Notes under the pieces: generated by a model
The model's input: only the letters and a program-made list of their open reading frames with translations
What the model was told of the DNA's origin: nothing
Databases searched by the model: none
In this document: in pieces, positions 1 through 9,017 of the stretch
How the letters are laid out: each line of letters opens with the position of its first letter
Numbering within the stretch: the stretch's first letter is position 1
Translations under genes and position numbers: made by a program
Origin: Fusobacterium massiliense
Lineage (GTDB): Bacteria; Fusobacteriota; Fusobacteriia; Fusobacteriales; Fusobacteriaceae
NCBI RefSeq assembly: GCF_900095705.1
Contig: NZ_LT608324.1
Span: 174,106-238,105, forward strand
Direction of reading: 5' to 3'
Length of the DNA: 64,000 nucleotides

Positions 1-561
1 AGCTTTAAAATATTTAAGTCCTATTTCAATATCTTTTCTTATCATTTCTTGAGTTTGTCCCTTAGTTGCTATAAGTAAGCAAACCGAATATATTTTTTCT
101 GACAACTCCTTTATTTTTTTTTCATCTAAAATTATATTTTTACCATATACATTTCTTCTATAATCATTATCAAAACTTTCTATGCCTGTCCTAAATCTTA
201 TTTCAACTTTTTTCTTTTCGTTAAAAAAATCTACAATTTCATTTAGTCTTGGTAAATAAAAATAGAATATTTCAAAATATAAAATTTTTATATCCTTTTC
301 ATATACTATTTCCCTTATTTTTTCCAGTGTTTTTCTAGGTAATTCAAATACTGAACCAGAGTTTATAACTTCTAAAACTCCTAAATCTCCACTAACTTCT
401 TTCAAAACTTCAAAATTTACACTATTAATTTCACTCTCATTTGTAGAATTATCCTCTATGTAATTACAAAATTTACATTTTCCATAAACACAAGGAAAAG
501 ACTTCAAAAGAGTTATTTCTCTTGCAAATTTTCCTTCAACTCTATTATAGCGTACTCCCAT
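1..561 (-). CDS. Radical SAM family protein, N-terminal part (runs off the window)
   Basis: I read 187 codons from an ATG at 561 down to base 1 with no stop, so the gene continues beyond the left edge. An AGGGGGA ribosome site lies just before the ATG. Near residue 34 there is a cysteine cluster, CVYGKCKFC, which is the likely 4Fe-4S/SAM site. The spacing is Cx4CxxC rather than the usual CxxxCxxC. Later segments (FRTGIESFD, VCLLIATKGQ) fit a radical-SAM barrel. The substrate cannot be inferred from this part. Confidence 0.7.
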   Translation of the reverse strand, partial: MGVRYNRVEGKFAREITLLKSFPCVYGKCKFCNYIEDNSTNESEINSVNFEVLKEVSGDLGVLEVINSGSVFELPRKTLEKIREIVYEKDIKILYFEIFYFYLPRLNEIVDFFNEKKKVEIRFRTGIESFDNDYRRNVYGKNIILDEKKIKELSEKIYSVCLLIATKGQTQEMIRKDIEIGLKYFKA

Positions 562-579
562 ATTCCCCCTTATAATAAA

Positions 580-686
580 CATCTTGATATCCATATGAGT
601 TCTACGAGCTCAATGAACATAGGCTTTTCAAACTAATACGGACGTCAGAGAGTATTTTTTGTTATTTAATTTTATGCTTTCCTTAC
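580..686 (+). repeat. Dispersed palindromic-core repeat, copy 1 (core forward, then tail)
   Basis: The core (about 580-653) contains CCATATGAGTTCTACGAGCT and GAACTAATACGG-like arms, followed by the tail TTATTTAATTTTATGCTTTCC. It lies between two minus-strand genes. Its 5' end is degenerate (ATCTTGATAT in place of TCTTGACAGC). Confidence 0.85.
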
Positions 687-693
687 AAATAAA

Positions 694-722
694 AAAGGGG
701 ACTTGTCATCCCCCAAGTCTAG
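694..722 (-). terminator. Probable intrinsic terminator after the 765-1199 gene
   Basis: On the minus strand, GACTTG and CAAGTC flank a G-rich loop, followed by CCCCTTTTTT. It lies 40-70 bases past the stop codon of the preceding minus-strand operon. Confidence 0.5.
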
Positions 723-764
723 TTTTTTATAGATGGTTTAAGCTAGCACATCTTTTATTCGTTT

Positions 765-1199
765 TTAATTAAATTTTTTCAAAAGGTCTCTATATTGTCT
801 GTTTAACATTTTTACAGTAAACTTTCTAATAAATTGATACCAGAAAAATTGCATTTTTTCCATTCCTTTTACTGAATCTTGTAACATTCTTTTTATAAAA
901 TCATGCTCTTCATAACTAACTTTTAATTCAGTACTAGTTTTATTAGAAGCTACATCTGTAATATAAGTTAAAAATTCATAAACTCCTGCATATTGACTAT
1001 TAGATCCTGCATCAGCAAATTGTTTTTTTGCTTCATTTATAAATCTAACAAGAAGTTTTTTATCGTTTTTTTCTAATTTTACAGAATATTTTCTTTTCCC
1101 TTTTCCTATTTTTTGAATACTATTCATCATTCCAAGCATAGATGACATATTATTCATTTCCATAGGATTTAGAGTTCCAGGATTTATTCTAGTTTTCAT
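765..1199 (-). CDS. Conserved-looking hypothetical protein, 144 aa
   Basis: I do not recognise this family. The protein is short and basic. It has a Met/Asn-rich N-terminus (about residues 10-27) and a lysine-rich patch (GKGKRKYSVK), and the rest is predicted helical. It has no signal peptide or membrane segment. It starts 6 bases after the stop of tsaC and is the last gene of the glmU-prs-tsaC run, so it is probably co-transcribed with them. The terminator-like hairpin at 694-722 follows it. Confidence 0.6.
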   Translation of the reverse strand: MKTRINPGTLNPMEMNNMSSMLGMMNSIQKIGKGKRKYSVKLEKNDKKLLVRFINEAKKQFADAGSNSQYAGVYEFLTYITDVASNKTSTELKVSYEEHDFIKRMLQDSVKGMEKMQFFWYQFIRKFTVKMLNRQYRDLLKKFN

Positions 1200-1205
1200 A
1201 AATTA

Positions 1206-1853
1206 TCACTCCACTTTTCCTATAATTTTCTCAATTTCTTCTGTTGTTATTGCACCTTTTCTAAGTATCTTAGGAACTTTTTTTGTTAAATCAATAATTG
1301 TAGACACTTCTCCTAATTTACATTTTCCTCCATCTATAAGTAGATTAACTTTAGATTTTATAGCTTCTGAAAGTTCTTCATAAGATTTTGGGCTAGGCTC
1401 TCCAGAAATATTTGCACTTGTTGTTGCTAGTACCCCGCCAGCTAAATCTATAATTTTTATAGCCAAATCCAAGTTAGGTATTCTAACTCCTATTGTATTT
1501 CCTCCAGAAACCATTATTTCAGGAATATAATCTTTTTTTCTTAATATTACTGTCAATGCTCCTGGCCAAAAAGCTTTAGCTAATTTATTCAATAACTCTC
1601 TATCTTCAACAGAAACTTCAGCCACTTCATCTACTTTATCTACTGAACTCAAAAGTGCAATAAGAGGAGAATTAAAACTTCTACTCTTTGCAAAATAAAT
1701 ATTATTTATACTTTCTTCATTAGAAATAATAGCACCCAAACCATAGACTGTATCTGTTGGATAAATTATTAATTCTCCAGATTTTATTCTTTGAGATAAA
1801 CCTACCCATTCTTCATCTTTTACAGTCATAATATTATCTATTTTTTTATACAT
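1206..1853 (-). CDS. tsaC: L-threonylcarbamoyladenylate synthase (Sua5/YciO/YrdC family)
   Basis: This enzyme makes threonylcarbamoyl-AMP from threonine, bicarbonate and ATP, the first step of t6A37 modification of ANN-decoding tRNAs. The YrdC fold is clear: the N-terminal GELIIYPTDTVYGLG motif, a central WPGALTVIL strand, and GVRIPNLD and TTSANISGEPS further on. At 215 aa it is a stand-alone YrdC-domain protein without the C-terminal Sua5 domain. The start is only 1 base from the prs stop. A second Met at residue 9 is an alternative start, because neither has a strong ribosome site. The operon context is glmU-prs-tsaC. Confidence 0.92.
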   Translation of the reverse strand: MYKKIDNIMTVKDEEWVGLSQRIKSGELIIYPTDTVYGLGAIISNEESINNIYFAKSRSFNSPLIALLSSVDKVDEVAEVSVEDRELLNKLAKAFWPGALTVILRKKDYIPEIMVSGGNTIGVRIPNLDLAIKIIDLAGGVLATTSANISGEPSPKSYEELSEAIKSKVNLLIDGGKCKLGEVSTIIDLTKKVPKILRKGAITTEEIEKIIGKVE

Positions 1854-1854
1854 A

Positions 1855-2805
1855 TTAGTTGAACAATTCTGAAACTGATCTATTGTTTACTATTCTATCT
1901 ATAGCATCAGCAAAAACTTCATCTACTGAAAGTATTTTTACTTTATCTATTTTCTTTCTTTCTGGTAGTGCTATTGAATCAGTTATTATTATTTCTTTCA
2001 ATGAACTTTTTTGTAGTCTTTCTATTGCAGGGTCAGAGAATACAGCATGTGAACAACAAGCATAAGCTTCTATTGCTCCTCTTTCTACTATAGCATCTGC
2101 TCCATTAGTTATAGTTCCTGCTGTATCAATCATATCATCTATGAATATAGCAATTTTCCCTTCAACTTCTCCTATTAAGTTCATAACTTCTGATAAATTT
2201 GGTTTAGGTCTTCTTTTATCAATAATTGCAATTTTACAATCTAATTTTTCAGCTAATTTTCTTGCTCTTTTTACTCCACCAATATCTGGAGAAACTACTA
2301 CTACTTTATCTCCGTATAGTCCTTTTTCTTTAAAATATTTAGCCATTAAAGGTAATCCTTGCATATGGTCAAATGGGATATCAAAAAATCCTTGTATTTG
2401 ATCAGCGTGTAAATCCATTGCAACTACTCTGTTAACCCCAGCAGTTGTCAATAAGTTTGCAACTAATTTTGAAGTAATTGGTTCTCTTGGTTTTGATTTT
2501 CTATCTTGTCTAGCATACCCATAATATGGAATAATTACATTAATTGTTTTAGCTGAAGCTCTTTTTAAAGCATCAACAAATATTAAAAGTTCCATCAAGT
2601 TTTCATTTACAGGTTCTGATGTTGATTGTACAACAAAAACATCTCTTCCTCTAACTGTTTCTTCAATTTCAATATAGATTTCTCCATCTTTGAATCTTAA
2701 GATTTCAGCATGTCCTAATTCTAATCCACATTTCGCAGCTATTTTTTTTGCAAGTTCCAAGTTTGCATTTCCCGAGAAAATTTTAACATTATTAAAATTT
2801 ACCAT
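1855..2805 (-). CDS. prs: Ribose-phosphate pyrophosphokinase
   Basis: It makes PRPP from ribose-5-phosphate and ATP, the entry point to purine, pyrimidine, NAD, His and Trp synthesis. At 316 aa it has the usual class I length. Diagnostic motifs are present: the flexible-loop region around [16 protein letters not shown], the cation-binding segment [13 protein letters not shown], and the PRPP loop [12 protein letters not shown]. The start overlaps the end of glmU by 14 bases, suggesting translational coupling. Pairing prs with glmU is common in low-GC bacteria. Confidence 0.97.
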   Translation of the reverse strand: MVNFNNVKIFSGNANLELAKKIAAKCGLELGHAEILRFKDGEIYIEIEETVRGRDVFVVQSTSEPVNENLMELLIFVDALKRASAKTINVIIPYYGYARQDRKSKPREPITSKLVANLLTTAGVNRVVAMDLHADQIQGFFDIPFDHMQGLPLMAKYFKEKGLYGDKVVVVSPDIGGVKRARKLAEKLDCKIAIIDKRRPKPNLSEVMNLIGEVEGKIAIFIDDMIDTAGTITNGADAIVERGAIEAYACCSHAVFSDPAIERLQKSSLKEIIITDSIALPERKKIDKVKILSVDEVFADAIDRIVNNRSVSELFN

Positions 2806-4156
2806 CTTCTTTTCTCCACCCTTCTTTTATTATTTGTTTACTTCTTGACACAGCAAGAGAGTTATTTGGTACATCTTTAGTTATAACAGAGCCTGCTCCT
2901 ACAAGAGCATTAGCTCCAACATTAACAGGAGCTACAAGCATAGTATCACTACCTATAAAAACATTTTCTCCTATCTCTGTTTTAAATTTATTTTTTCCAT
3001 CATAGTTACAAGTAATAGTTCCTGCTCCTATATTAGTTTTTTCTCCTACATGAGCATCTCCTAAATAAGTTAAATGCCCGGCTTTTACACCTTTTTCAAG
3101 GGTTGATTTTTTAGTTTCAACAAAATTTCCTATATGTACATTTTCTTTTAAATGAGATTTTGGTCTTAAATGAGCAAACGGTCCTATAGTAACTCCATTT
3201 TCAATTATACTTTCTTCTATGACAGAATTTTCTATTCTAACATTATTTAGAATTTTACTATCTATAATTCTAGTTCCTGAAAGAATTTCACAATTTTCCC
3301 CTATCTCTGTATTTTTTTGAATAGTTACATTAGGGTAAATTACTGTATCTTTTCCTATTTTTACTTCATCATCTATATAAGTTGTTGCAGGATCTATCAA
3401 AATAACTCCTGATTCCATTAAAGACTTATTTTTTCTTTCTCTTAAAACTCTAGAAACAAGAGCTAACTCAACTTTAGAATTTACTCCTTGTATCTCCATA
3501 GAATCTTCTAAAGAGTAAGAGATAATTTTTTTATTTTCAGAAGCTAATATTTCTATAACATCTGTTAAATAATATTCGCCTTTTTCATTATTGTTATTAA
3601 TTTTTCCTAGAGCATAAGCTAGATGCTGAGCTTTAAAAATATAGACTCCTGCATTAACTTCCTTAATCTTTTTTTGCTCTTCATTAGCTTCTTTTTCTTC
3701 AACTATTTTTAAAACTCTATCGTTTTCTTTAAAAATTCTTCCATAACTAAATGGATTATCAAAAATTGCTGTTAAAACGATTCCATCTGCATTCTCTTTT
3801 TTATATTCATTATAAAAATTAACTAACGTTTCTTTTTGAATTAAAGGAATATCTCCATTAATTATAAGAATATCTCCATTATAATTTTTTATTTTTTCTT
3901 CTGCCTGTTTTACAGCATGACCCGTTCCTAGTTGTTCTTCTTGAATAACATAACTGATATCATTTCCTAAAACTTCTAAAACTTTTTCTCTCTTATGTCC
4001 TAGTATCAATACATTTTCTTCTACATCTAGGGCATTCAATGCATCTATAATTCTAACTACCATAGGTTTTGAATGAGCTAAATGAATAACTTTTGGTAAT
4101 TCAGACATCATTCTACTTCCTTTTCCAGCAGCCATTATAATCGATTTTAATGACAT
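2792..4156 (-). CDS. glmU: Bifunctional N-acetylglucosamine-1-phosphate uridyltransferase / glucosamine-1-phosphate acetyltransferase
   Basis: It makes UDP-GlcNAc for peptidoglycan and LPS in the cytoplasm. The N-terminal half (about 1-230) is a pyrophosphorylase with the AAGKGSRM nucleotide loop. The C-terminal half (about 250-454) is a left-handed beta-helix of hexapeptide repeats with acetyltransferase signatures ([24 protein letters not shown]). The 454-aa length is typical. It is the first gene of a four-gene minus-strand run and overlaps prs. TTTTCCTCC upstream reads as GGAGGAAAA on the coding strand, which supports this start. Confidence 0.97.
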   Translation of the reverse strand: MSLKSIIMAAGKGSRMMSELPKVIHLAHSKPMVVRIIDALNALDVEENVLILGHKREKVLEVLGNDISYVIQEEQLGTGHAVKQAEEKIKNYNGDILIINGDIPLIQKETLVNFYNEYKKENADGIVLTAIFDNPFSYGRIFKENDRVLKIVEEKEANEEQKKIKEVNAGVYIFKAQHLAYALGKINNNNEKGEYYLTDVIEILASENKKIISYSLEDSMEIQGVNSKVELALVSRVLRERKNKSLMESGVILIDPATTYIDDEVKIGKDTVIYPNVTIQKNTEIGENCEILSGTRIIDSKILNNVRIENSVIEESIIENGVTIGPFAHLRPKSHLKENVHIGNFVETKKSTLEKGVKAGHLTYLGDAHVGEKTNIGAGTITCNYDGKNKFKTEIGENVFIGSDTMLVAPVNVGANALVGAGSVITKDVPNNSLAVSRSKQIIKEGWRKEDGKF

Positions 4157-4178
4157 TTTTCCTCCATTTTAACTGTTT

Positions 4179-4769
4179 TTATTTACTTATTTTATCATAT
4201 GCTTCATTTATTTCTTTCATTTTATTTTCATACTTCTTTTTTTCTTCAGCTGTTGCATTTGGAAATCTATCTGGGTGATATTTTTTTACTAAAGCACGAT
4301 AAGCTTTCTTTATTTCTTCTTCACTTGCTGATTCAGAAACTCCTAAAATCCGATAATACTTACTTTTATCTTCAGTATAAGTATTATAGCCATAATTTCC
4401 CTGATTTTGATTCTGTCTGCTATATCCGTTATTATATCCGGAATAATTACCATAGTTATTATAACTATTTTGCCCCCCAAATTGAGATTCAAAATTTCTA
4501 AAAAATTCTTCTGCTTCTTCTCTGGTAAATGTTCTGTATCCTCCATAGTTTTGTCTTCTTGTGTTTGAACTTGCTGAATTTCTACCTCTTGACATTATTT
4601 GACGAAATAATACTAAAGCTAAAATTATCCAACCATATCTGACAAAAATCCAACCAAACAAATATACTAATATCCCGAATATTATTAAAGCCGGTAAAAA
4701 TCTTATAACATTCTTTATTCCAAATGATGCAATTAAAATTAGAAATATAGCTATTGCAAAAATTTCCAT
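4179..4769 (-). CDS. Membrane-anchored J-domain (DnaJ-like) protein
   Basis: The first 60 or so residues are strongly hydrophobic (two or three membrane segments). Then comes an Asn/Gly/Tyr/Gln-rich linker (about 65-130), and a C-terminal J domain starts at [20 protein letters not shown] with the catalytic KYHPDRFP (HPD) tripeptide. J domains stimulate the ATPase of DnaK, so this is probably a membrane co-chaperone. The Gly/Phe and zinc regions of true DnaJ are absent, so it is not dnaJ itself. It begins 22 bases upstream of the region where glmU starts and may belong to the same transcript. Confidence 0.85.
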   Translation of the reverse strand: MEIFAIAIFLILIASFGIKNVIRFLPALIIFGILVYLFGWIFVRYGWIILALVLFRQIMSRGRNSASSNTRRQNYGGYRTFTREEAEEFFRNFESQFGGQNSYNNYGNYSGYNNGYSRQNQNQGNYGYNTYTEDKSKYYRILGVSESASEEEIKKAYRALVKKYHPDRFPNATAEEKKKYENKMKEINEAYDKISK

Positions 4770-4800
4770 TCAATCACCTTTTTTTATTTAATTTTAAATA

Positions 4801-4914
4801 AAGTCTCTTGATAGCCGTATGAGTTCTACGAGCTCAATGAACACAGGCTCTTCGAACTAATACGAACGTCAGAGACTAATTTTTGATGTTTATTTTTATA
4901 CTTTCCTATAGAAT
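4801..4914 (+). repeat. Dispersed palindromic-core repeat, copy 2 (core forward, then tail)
   Basis: This is a near-consensus copy. AAGTCTCTTGA opens and TCAGAGACT closes the core, with CCGTATGAGTTC and GAACTAATACG as inner arms. The tail ends in TTTTATACTTTCCTATAGA. Confidence 0.92.
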
Positions 4915-5031
4915 TAATAAAATCTTTTCTCAATTATACCACAAAAAAAAGTCTTTTTGCAATTATTAGAAAATTTTAATTCTTTTTTTATAATTTTATA
5001 TGATTATTATTATTTTTTGTTATAATATTAT

Positions 5032-5064
5032 AAAAAGGCTTAAAGTTTTTACTCTAAACCTTTT
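5032..5064 (-). terminator. Hairpin terminator after the toxin-antitoxin pair
   Basis: AAAAAGGCTTAAAG and CTCTAAACCTTTT form a long stem with A/T runs on both sides. It could terminate either strand; the toxin gene stops 8 bases upstream of it. Confidence 0.55.
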
Positions 5065-5071
5065 ATAATTA

Positions 5072-5338
5072 CTATAAATAAATTTTACTTCTATGTTCAA
5101 AATCTACTGCTACAATAATTAATTGTTTATCTTGGATATCGACAATTAACCGATAATCCATTATTCTATATCTCCATAAGCCTTTTAAATTCCCAGTTAA
5201 AGCTTTCCCATGTAATCGTGGATTATCAGTATCCTTTAAATTTTTACTTATATAGTCATACAATAATTTCCTAGTATTCTTATCAAATCCCAAAATCTTT
5301 TTATTGACTTTATCAGGAATCATTATTCTATATCCCAT
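5072..5338 (-). CDS. RelE/ParE-family toxin of a type II toxin-antitoxin pair
   Basis: The 88-aa length is typical of RelE-fold toxins. It has RLHGKALTGNLKGLWRYRI and a DYRLIVDIQD strand, the usual RelE core in which basic residues contact mRNA on the ribosome (known for RelE, inferred here). The start overlaps the antitoxin end by 16 bases, the usual antitoxin-first order. Whether it targets mRNA (RelE) or gyrase (ParE) cannot be told from the sequence. Confidence 0.85.
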   Translation of the reverse strand: MGYRIMIPDKVNKKILGFDKNTRKLLYDYISKNLKDTDNPRLHGKALTGNLKGLWRYRIMDYRLIVDIQDKQLIIVAVDFEHRSKIYL

Positions 5339-5550
5339 TCTTTAACTGCCTCCTCAAATGGAATTAAATTTAATGTCCCTTCAGATTTTGCTTTTAGATA
5401 TTCTTGAACAAGTTTTAAATCATATTCTTCTTCAATTTTTTCAAAAATGATATTTTTTATGTATTGAGATAAATTTGTTCCTTTACTTTTAACATAATTT
5501 TTTACTATTTCTTCTTCCTCATCATTAAATCTAATTGAAACAACAGACAT
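5323..5550 (-). CDS. Antitoxin of the type II pair (RelB/CopG-like)
   Basis: The 75-aa protein opens with a ribbon-helix-helix-like segment (VVSIRFNDEEEEIVKNYVK, then TNLSQYIKNII). This is followed by an acidic C-terminal tail suited to binding the toxin. AGAGGTGATTAT precedes the ATG. A promoter matching TTGACT-17-TACAAT lies just upstream at 5582-5610. By analogy with RelB/CopG antitoxins it probably represses its own promoter. Confidence 0.83.
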   Translation of the reverse strand: MSVVSIRFNDEEEEIVKNYVKSKGTNLSQYIKNIIFEKIEEEYDLKLVQEYLKAKSEGTLNLIPFEEAVKEWDIE

Positions 5551-5581
5551 ATAATCACCTCTTTATCATCTAGTTGTTTAC

Positions 5582-5610
5582 ATTGTAATACTTTTTTGAG
5601 TTAAAGTCAA
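5582..5610 (-). promoter_or_regulatory. Sigma-70 type promoter of the toxin-antitoxin operon
   Basis: On the minus strand, TTGACT (5610-5605) and TACAAT (5587-5582) are separated by exactly 17 bases. They lie 32 bases upstream of the antitoxin ATG. The -35 box overlaps the last codons of the upstream truncated gene. Confidence 0.7.
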
Positions 5611-6177
5611 TTATCAAACTCTATTCTTGGAAGATAACCTTCAAAATAAGTATTTATAACCTGAATATCTCTATTTATTTCTTCAATTTTTTCTATTTTA
5701 TTATCTTTATTATAGTATTCCCTTTTTTCTAATACTCCTTGCAATTTTACATTAGTATGTAAATTTGCATTTTCCGAAATCTCCACTATTCTTTCAACTT
5801 TATAAATATCTTTTTTTATGATTTTTCCATTGCTATAATATTCAGTCATTGTTGGAAAACTTTCAAAATAATCAATATACATTTCAATATCTTTTCGTTC
5901 TATTTTTATATTCTCTTTCAATGTTCTCAACATTAAAGCTTCTTCCTCAGCCTTTATCATATCACTTGGATAATTCCCCAAAAAATTAAAACCATATTCT
6001 GTATTAGTATAAATCTTTATATCACTTTCTTTTAAAAATTTTGTTTCAAAATATTTGTCTAAATTGTAGAAATCAAAATCTAAATATATATATGAGAGGC
6101 TCGTTTCCTCTTTAGCATAATAAATATCAAAATAATTTATATTATTAATACTTCTATCTTTATTGTACTGAACCTCT
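5607..6177 (-). pseudogene. 5'-truncated hypothetical gene
   Basis: A frame stays open from a stop at about 6178 down to 5607, about 190 codons. There is no ATG until well inside it (the M of SDMIKAEEEA); a TTG at 5981 is the first possible start. The readable N-terminal part runs QYNKDRSINNINYFDIYYAK and continues in frame through the TTG, so the true 5' end appears to be missing. The lost end abuts dispersed repeat copy 3. I do not recognise the family; the C-terminal part contains repeated E/K/I/Y-rich strands. Confidence 0.55.
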
Positions 6178-6215
6178 CACGACTGAAGTCGCAAGTGTTC
6201 TGGCATAATTCATAA

Positions 6216-6330
6216 GAAAGTCTCTGATGTCCGTATTAGTTCGAAGAGACTGTGTTTATTGAACTCGTAGAACTCTTACGGCTGTCAAGAGACTGATTTT
6301 GGTTATTTAATTTTATACTCTCCTTATAAA
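6216..6330 (+). repeat. Dispersed palindromic-core repeat, copy 3 (core reversed, then tail)
   Basis: The core reads AAAGTCTCTGATGTCCGTAT through GGCTGTCAAGAGACT, the reverse complement of copies 1 and 2. The tail GGTTATTTAATTTTATACTC keeps the same orientation on the plus strand. Confidence 0.9.
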
Positions 6331-6331
6331 C

Positions 6332-6403
6332 AAAAAAGAGAATTCTTAAGTTTTTATTCTTAAAAATTCTCTTAATTTTACTAAGTCATAGTCTAAACTT
6401 TTT
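6332..6403 (-). terminator. leuS intrinsic terminator, similar to the left end of the ISL3 element
   Basis: On the minus strand AGAGAATTTTTAAG pairs with CTTAAGAATTCTCT and is followed by TTTTTTG, a good terminator downstream of leuS. The 70-base segment including AAGTTTAGACTATGACTTAG is nearly the same as the segment just inside the left end of the insertion sequence (about 15161-15232). Confidence 0.7.
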
Positions 6404-6440
6404 ATTTACTAAAATTATAAATTTAAAAAATATTTAAATT

Positions 6441-9017
6441 TTATTGTGGTTTTACAACAATATTTACTATTTTATTAGGAACAACTATAACTTTTACCAC
6501 ATTCATTCCTTCTAAATGCTTCATAACATTTGGTAACTCTAATGCAGTCTTTTCAACTAAAGCCTTATCACTATCCTTTTCTATTTCAAAACTTCCTCTC
6601 ATTTTTCCATTTACTTGAACAGCGATAACTACTTCATCAGAAGCTAAAAATCTCTTATCATATTCAGGCCATTTTTCATTAAATAAATAAGTATTTTCTC
6701 CTAATTCTTCCCAAATTTCATCACAGAAGTGTGGTACAAACGGAGAAAGCATTAAAATTATTTGTTCTAAAACAAATCCTAAAATTTTAGCTGCTTGTTC
6801 TGATGACATAGAACTTGCATAAGTTTGCACTTCATTTATAAGCTCCATATTTGCTGCAATAGCAGTATTAAAGTGATAATTATTTTCTATTGCATCTGTT
6901 ACTTTTTTTATAGTTTGATTTAATTTTATAAGCAATGCTTTATCTTCTTTAGATAAATTTTCATAATCTATTTCATTTTTATTATTTTTTATTAAATCAG
7001 AATTTTCAAGTACCAATCTCCAAACTCTTGTTAAGAATCTATAAGCTCCGGCAAGTCCATTTTCATTCCATTCTAATTCTTTTTCAGGTGGTGCAGCAAA
7101 CATTATAAATAATCTTGTAGTATCTGCTCCATATTTATCCATCATTTCTTCAGGATCTACACCATTATTTTTTGATTTTGACATCTTTTCAACTTTTATT
7201 ACCAATTCTTCTCCAGATTTAGAGTAAGCCCTATCTCCTTTTAATTCAACTTCACTAGGATATAAGAATTTATTTTCTTTTTCAGAATAATAAGATGGTC
7301 CTAACACCATTCCTTGAGTTAACAATCTTTTAAAAGGCTCATTTGTCGATAATAAACCTAAATCTCTCAAAACTTTATGGAAGAATCTAGCATACAATAA
7401 ATGCATTACTGCATGTTCTACTCCACCTATATATTGATCAACAGACACCCATTTATCTACTATCTCTTTATCAAATGGTAAATTTACATTTTTAGGATCA
7501 CAGTATCTCAAGAAATACCAAGAAGAATCCACAAATGTATCCATAGTATCAGTGTCTCTTCTAGCTTTTCCACCACAACAAGGACAAATTGCGTCCTTAA
7601 ATTTATTAGAAGTTTCTAGAGGATTTCCATTTCCAGAAAATTCTATATCATCTGGTAATAATACAGGTAAATTTTCATCTTTTTCTAAAACTTCTCCACA
7701 TTTTTCACAGTATAATACTGGTATAGGTGTTCCCCAATATCTTTGTCTTGAAATTCCCCAATCTTTCAATCTGTATTTAAAAGTTTTTTGTCCATAACCT
7801 TTTTCTTCTACAAATTCTACTATTTTTACTAAAGCATCTTTAGTAGATAATCCATTGAAATTTCCAGAATTTATCATTACTCCTTCTTCTATATAAGGAA
7901 GTTCAACTTTTTCTGCATTTTCTTTTGAAGTTATAACTTGTTTAACTGGCAAACTATATTTAGCTGCAAAAGCAAAGTCTCTTTCATCATGAGCAGGAAC
8001 TCCCATAACAGCTCCTGTTCCATAATTCATTAGCACATAATCAGCTATCCATAGTGGAACTATTTCTTTATTAACAGGATTTTCTATATGCCAACCACTG
8101 TCTATACCATTTTTTTCTCTACCTTCTGCTCCTCTTTCAATTATATCTGTATTTCTCATTTCTATTACTTTATCTTTAATTGAAGGATTAACTTTTAAAA
8201 TCTTTTCAACTATTGGATGTTCAGGTGCAACAACTGCATAAGACACTCCGTAAATAGTATCTATTCTTGTTGTGAATATAGGTAAATCTTCTCCTGTTTC
8301 AACAACTTTTAATGTTAATTCAGTTCCAAAAGATTTTCCTATCCAGTTTTTTTGCATAGTTAAAACTTTTTCAGGCCAACCATCTCTTATTTCTTCATGA
8401 CCTTCTAACAATTCATCAGCATAATTTGTTATTTTAAAGAACCATTGTTCTAATTCTTTTTGAATAACATGAGTTTTAGAATGACGCCAACACATTCCAT
8501 CTTCAACTTGTTCATTTGCTAAAACTGTTTGACAATCAGGACACCAGTTTACTAGAGATTTTTTCTTATAAATTAATCCTTTTTCATACATTCTTTTAAA
8601 TAACCATTGATTCCATTTATAGTATTCAGGAGTGTAACTTGCTATTTCTCTTTCCCAATCATAAGAAAATCCCATAAGTTTTAATTGTCTTTTCATATTT
8701 TCTATATTTGATTTAGTCCAAATTGATGGGTGAATACCATGTTGAATAGCTGCATTTTCTGCTGGAAGACCAAAAGAATCCCAACCCATAGGTTGTAATA
8801 CATTATATCCTTTCATTCTTTTATATCTTGATATAACATCTCCTATTGTATAGTTTCTAGCATGTCCAACATGTAATTTACCTGATGGATATGGTAGCAT
8901 TGAAAGGACATAATAATTTTCCTTACCTACTATTTCATTTTCAGTTTTAAAAATATTATCTTTTTCCCATTTTTCTTGCCATTTTTTTTCAATTTCTTTA
9001 TAGTTATAATCTCTCAT
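6441..9017 (-). CDS. leuS: Leucyl-tRNA synthetase
   Basis: It charges tRNA-Leu in the cytoplasm. The 858-aa class I enzyme has the HIGH signature as PSGKLHVGHARNY near residue 45, zinc-type cysteine pairs (CEKCGEVL, CPCCGGKA), an inserted CP1 editing domain and the KMSKS loop as KMSKSKNNGVDPEE. The C-terminal domain is complete. The ATG overlaps the TGA of the upstream sigma-factor gene by 4 bases, placing it in the murA-rlmB-sigma-leuS operon. The terminator at 6332-6403 follows. Confidence 0.98.
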   Translation of the reverse strand: MRDYNYKEIEKKWQEKWEKDNIFKTENEIVGKENYYVLSMLPYPSGKLHVGHARNYTIGDVISRYKRMKGYNVLQPMGWDSFGLPAENAAIQHGIHPSIWTKSNIENMKRQLKLMGFSYDWEREIASYTPEYYKWNQWLFKRMYEKGLIYKKKSLVNWCPDCQTVLANEQVEDGMCWRHSKTHVIQKELEQWFFKITNYADELLEGHEEIRDGWPEKVLTMQKNWIGKSFGTELTLKVVETGEDLPIFTTRIDTIYGVSYAVVAPEHPIVEKILKVNPSIKDKVIEMRNTDIIERGAEGREKNGIDSGWHIENPVNKEIVPLWIADYVLMNYGTGAVMGVPAHDERDFAFAAKYSLPVKQVITSKENAEKVELPYIEEGVMINSGNFNGLSTKDALVKIVEFVEEKGYGQKTFKYRLKDWGISRQRYWGTPIPVLYCEKCGEVLEKDENLPVLLPDDIEFSGNGNPLETSNKFKDAICPCCGGKARRDTDTMDTFVDSSWYFLRYCDPKNVNLPFDKEIVDKWVSVDQYIGGVEHAVMHLLYARFFHKVLRDLGLLSTNEPFKRLLTQGMVLGPSYYSEKENKFLYPSEVELKGDRAYSKSGEELVIKVEKMSKSKNNGVDPEEMMDKYGADTTRLFIMFAAPPEKELEWNENGLAGAYRFLTRVWRLVLENSDLIKNNKNEIDYENLSKEDKALLIKLNQTIKKVTDAIENNYHFNTAIAANMELINEVQTYASSMSSEQAAKILGFVLEQIILMLSPFVPHFCDEIWEELGENTYLFNEKWPEYDKRFLASDEVVIAVQVNGKMRGSFEIEKDSDKALVEKTALELPNVMKHLEGMNVVKVIVVPNKIVNIVVKPQ

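Noticed and set aside
580..686. Reading the dispersed repeats as ordinary transcription terminators
   Set aside because: The core hairpin is interrupted by a long loop and not followed by a T run, several copies lie beside separate good terminators, and copies sit both in front of and behind genes.
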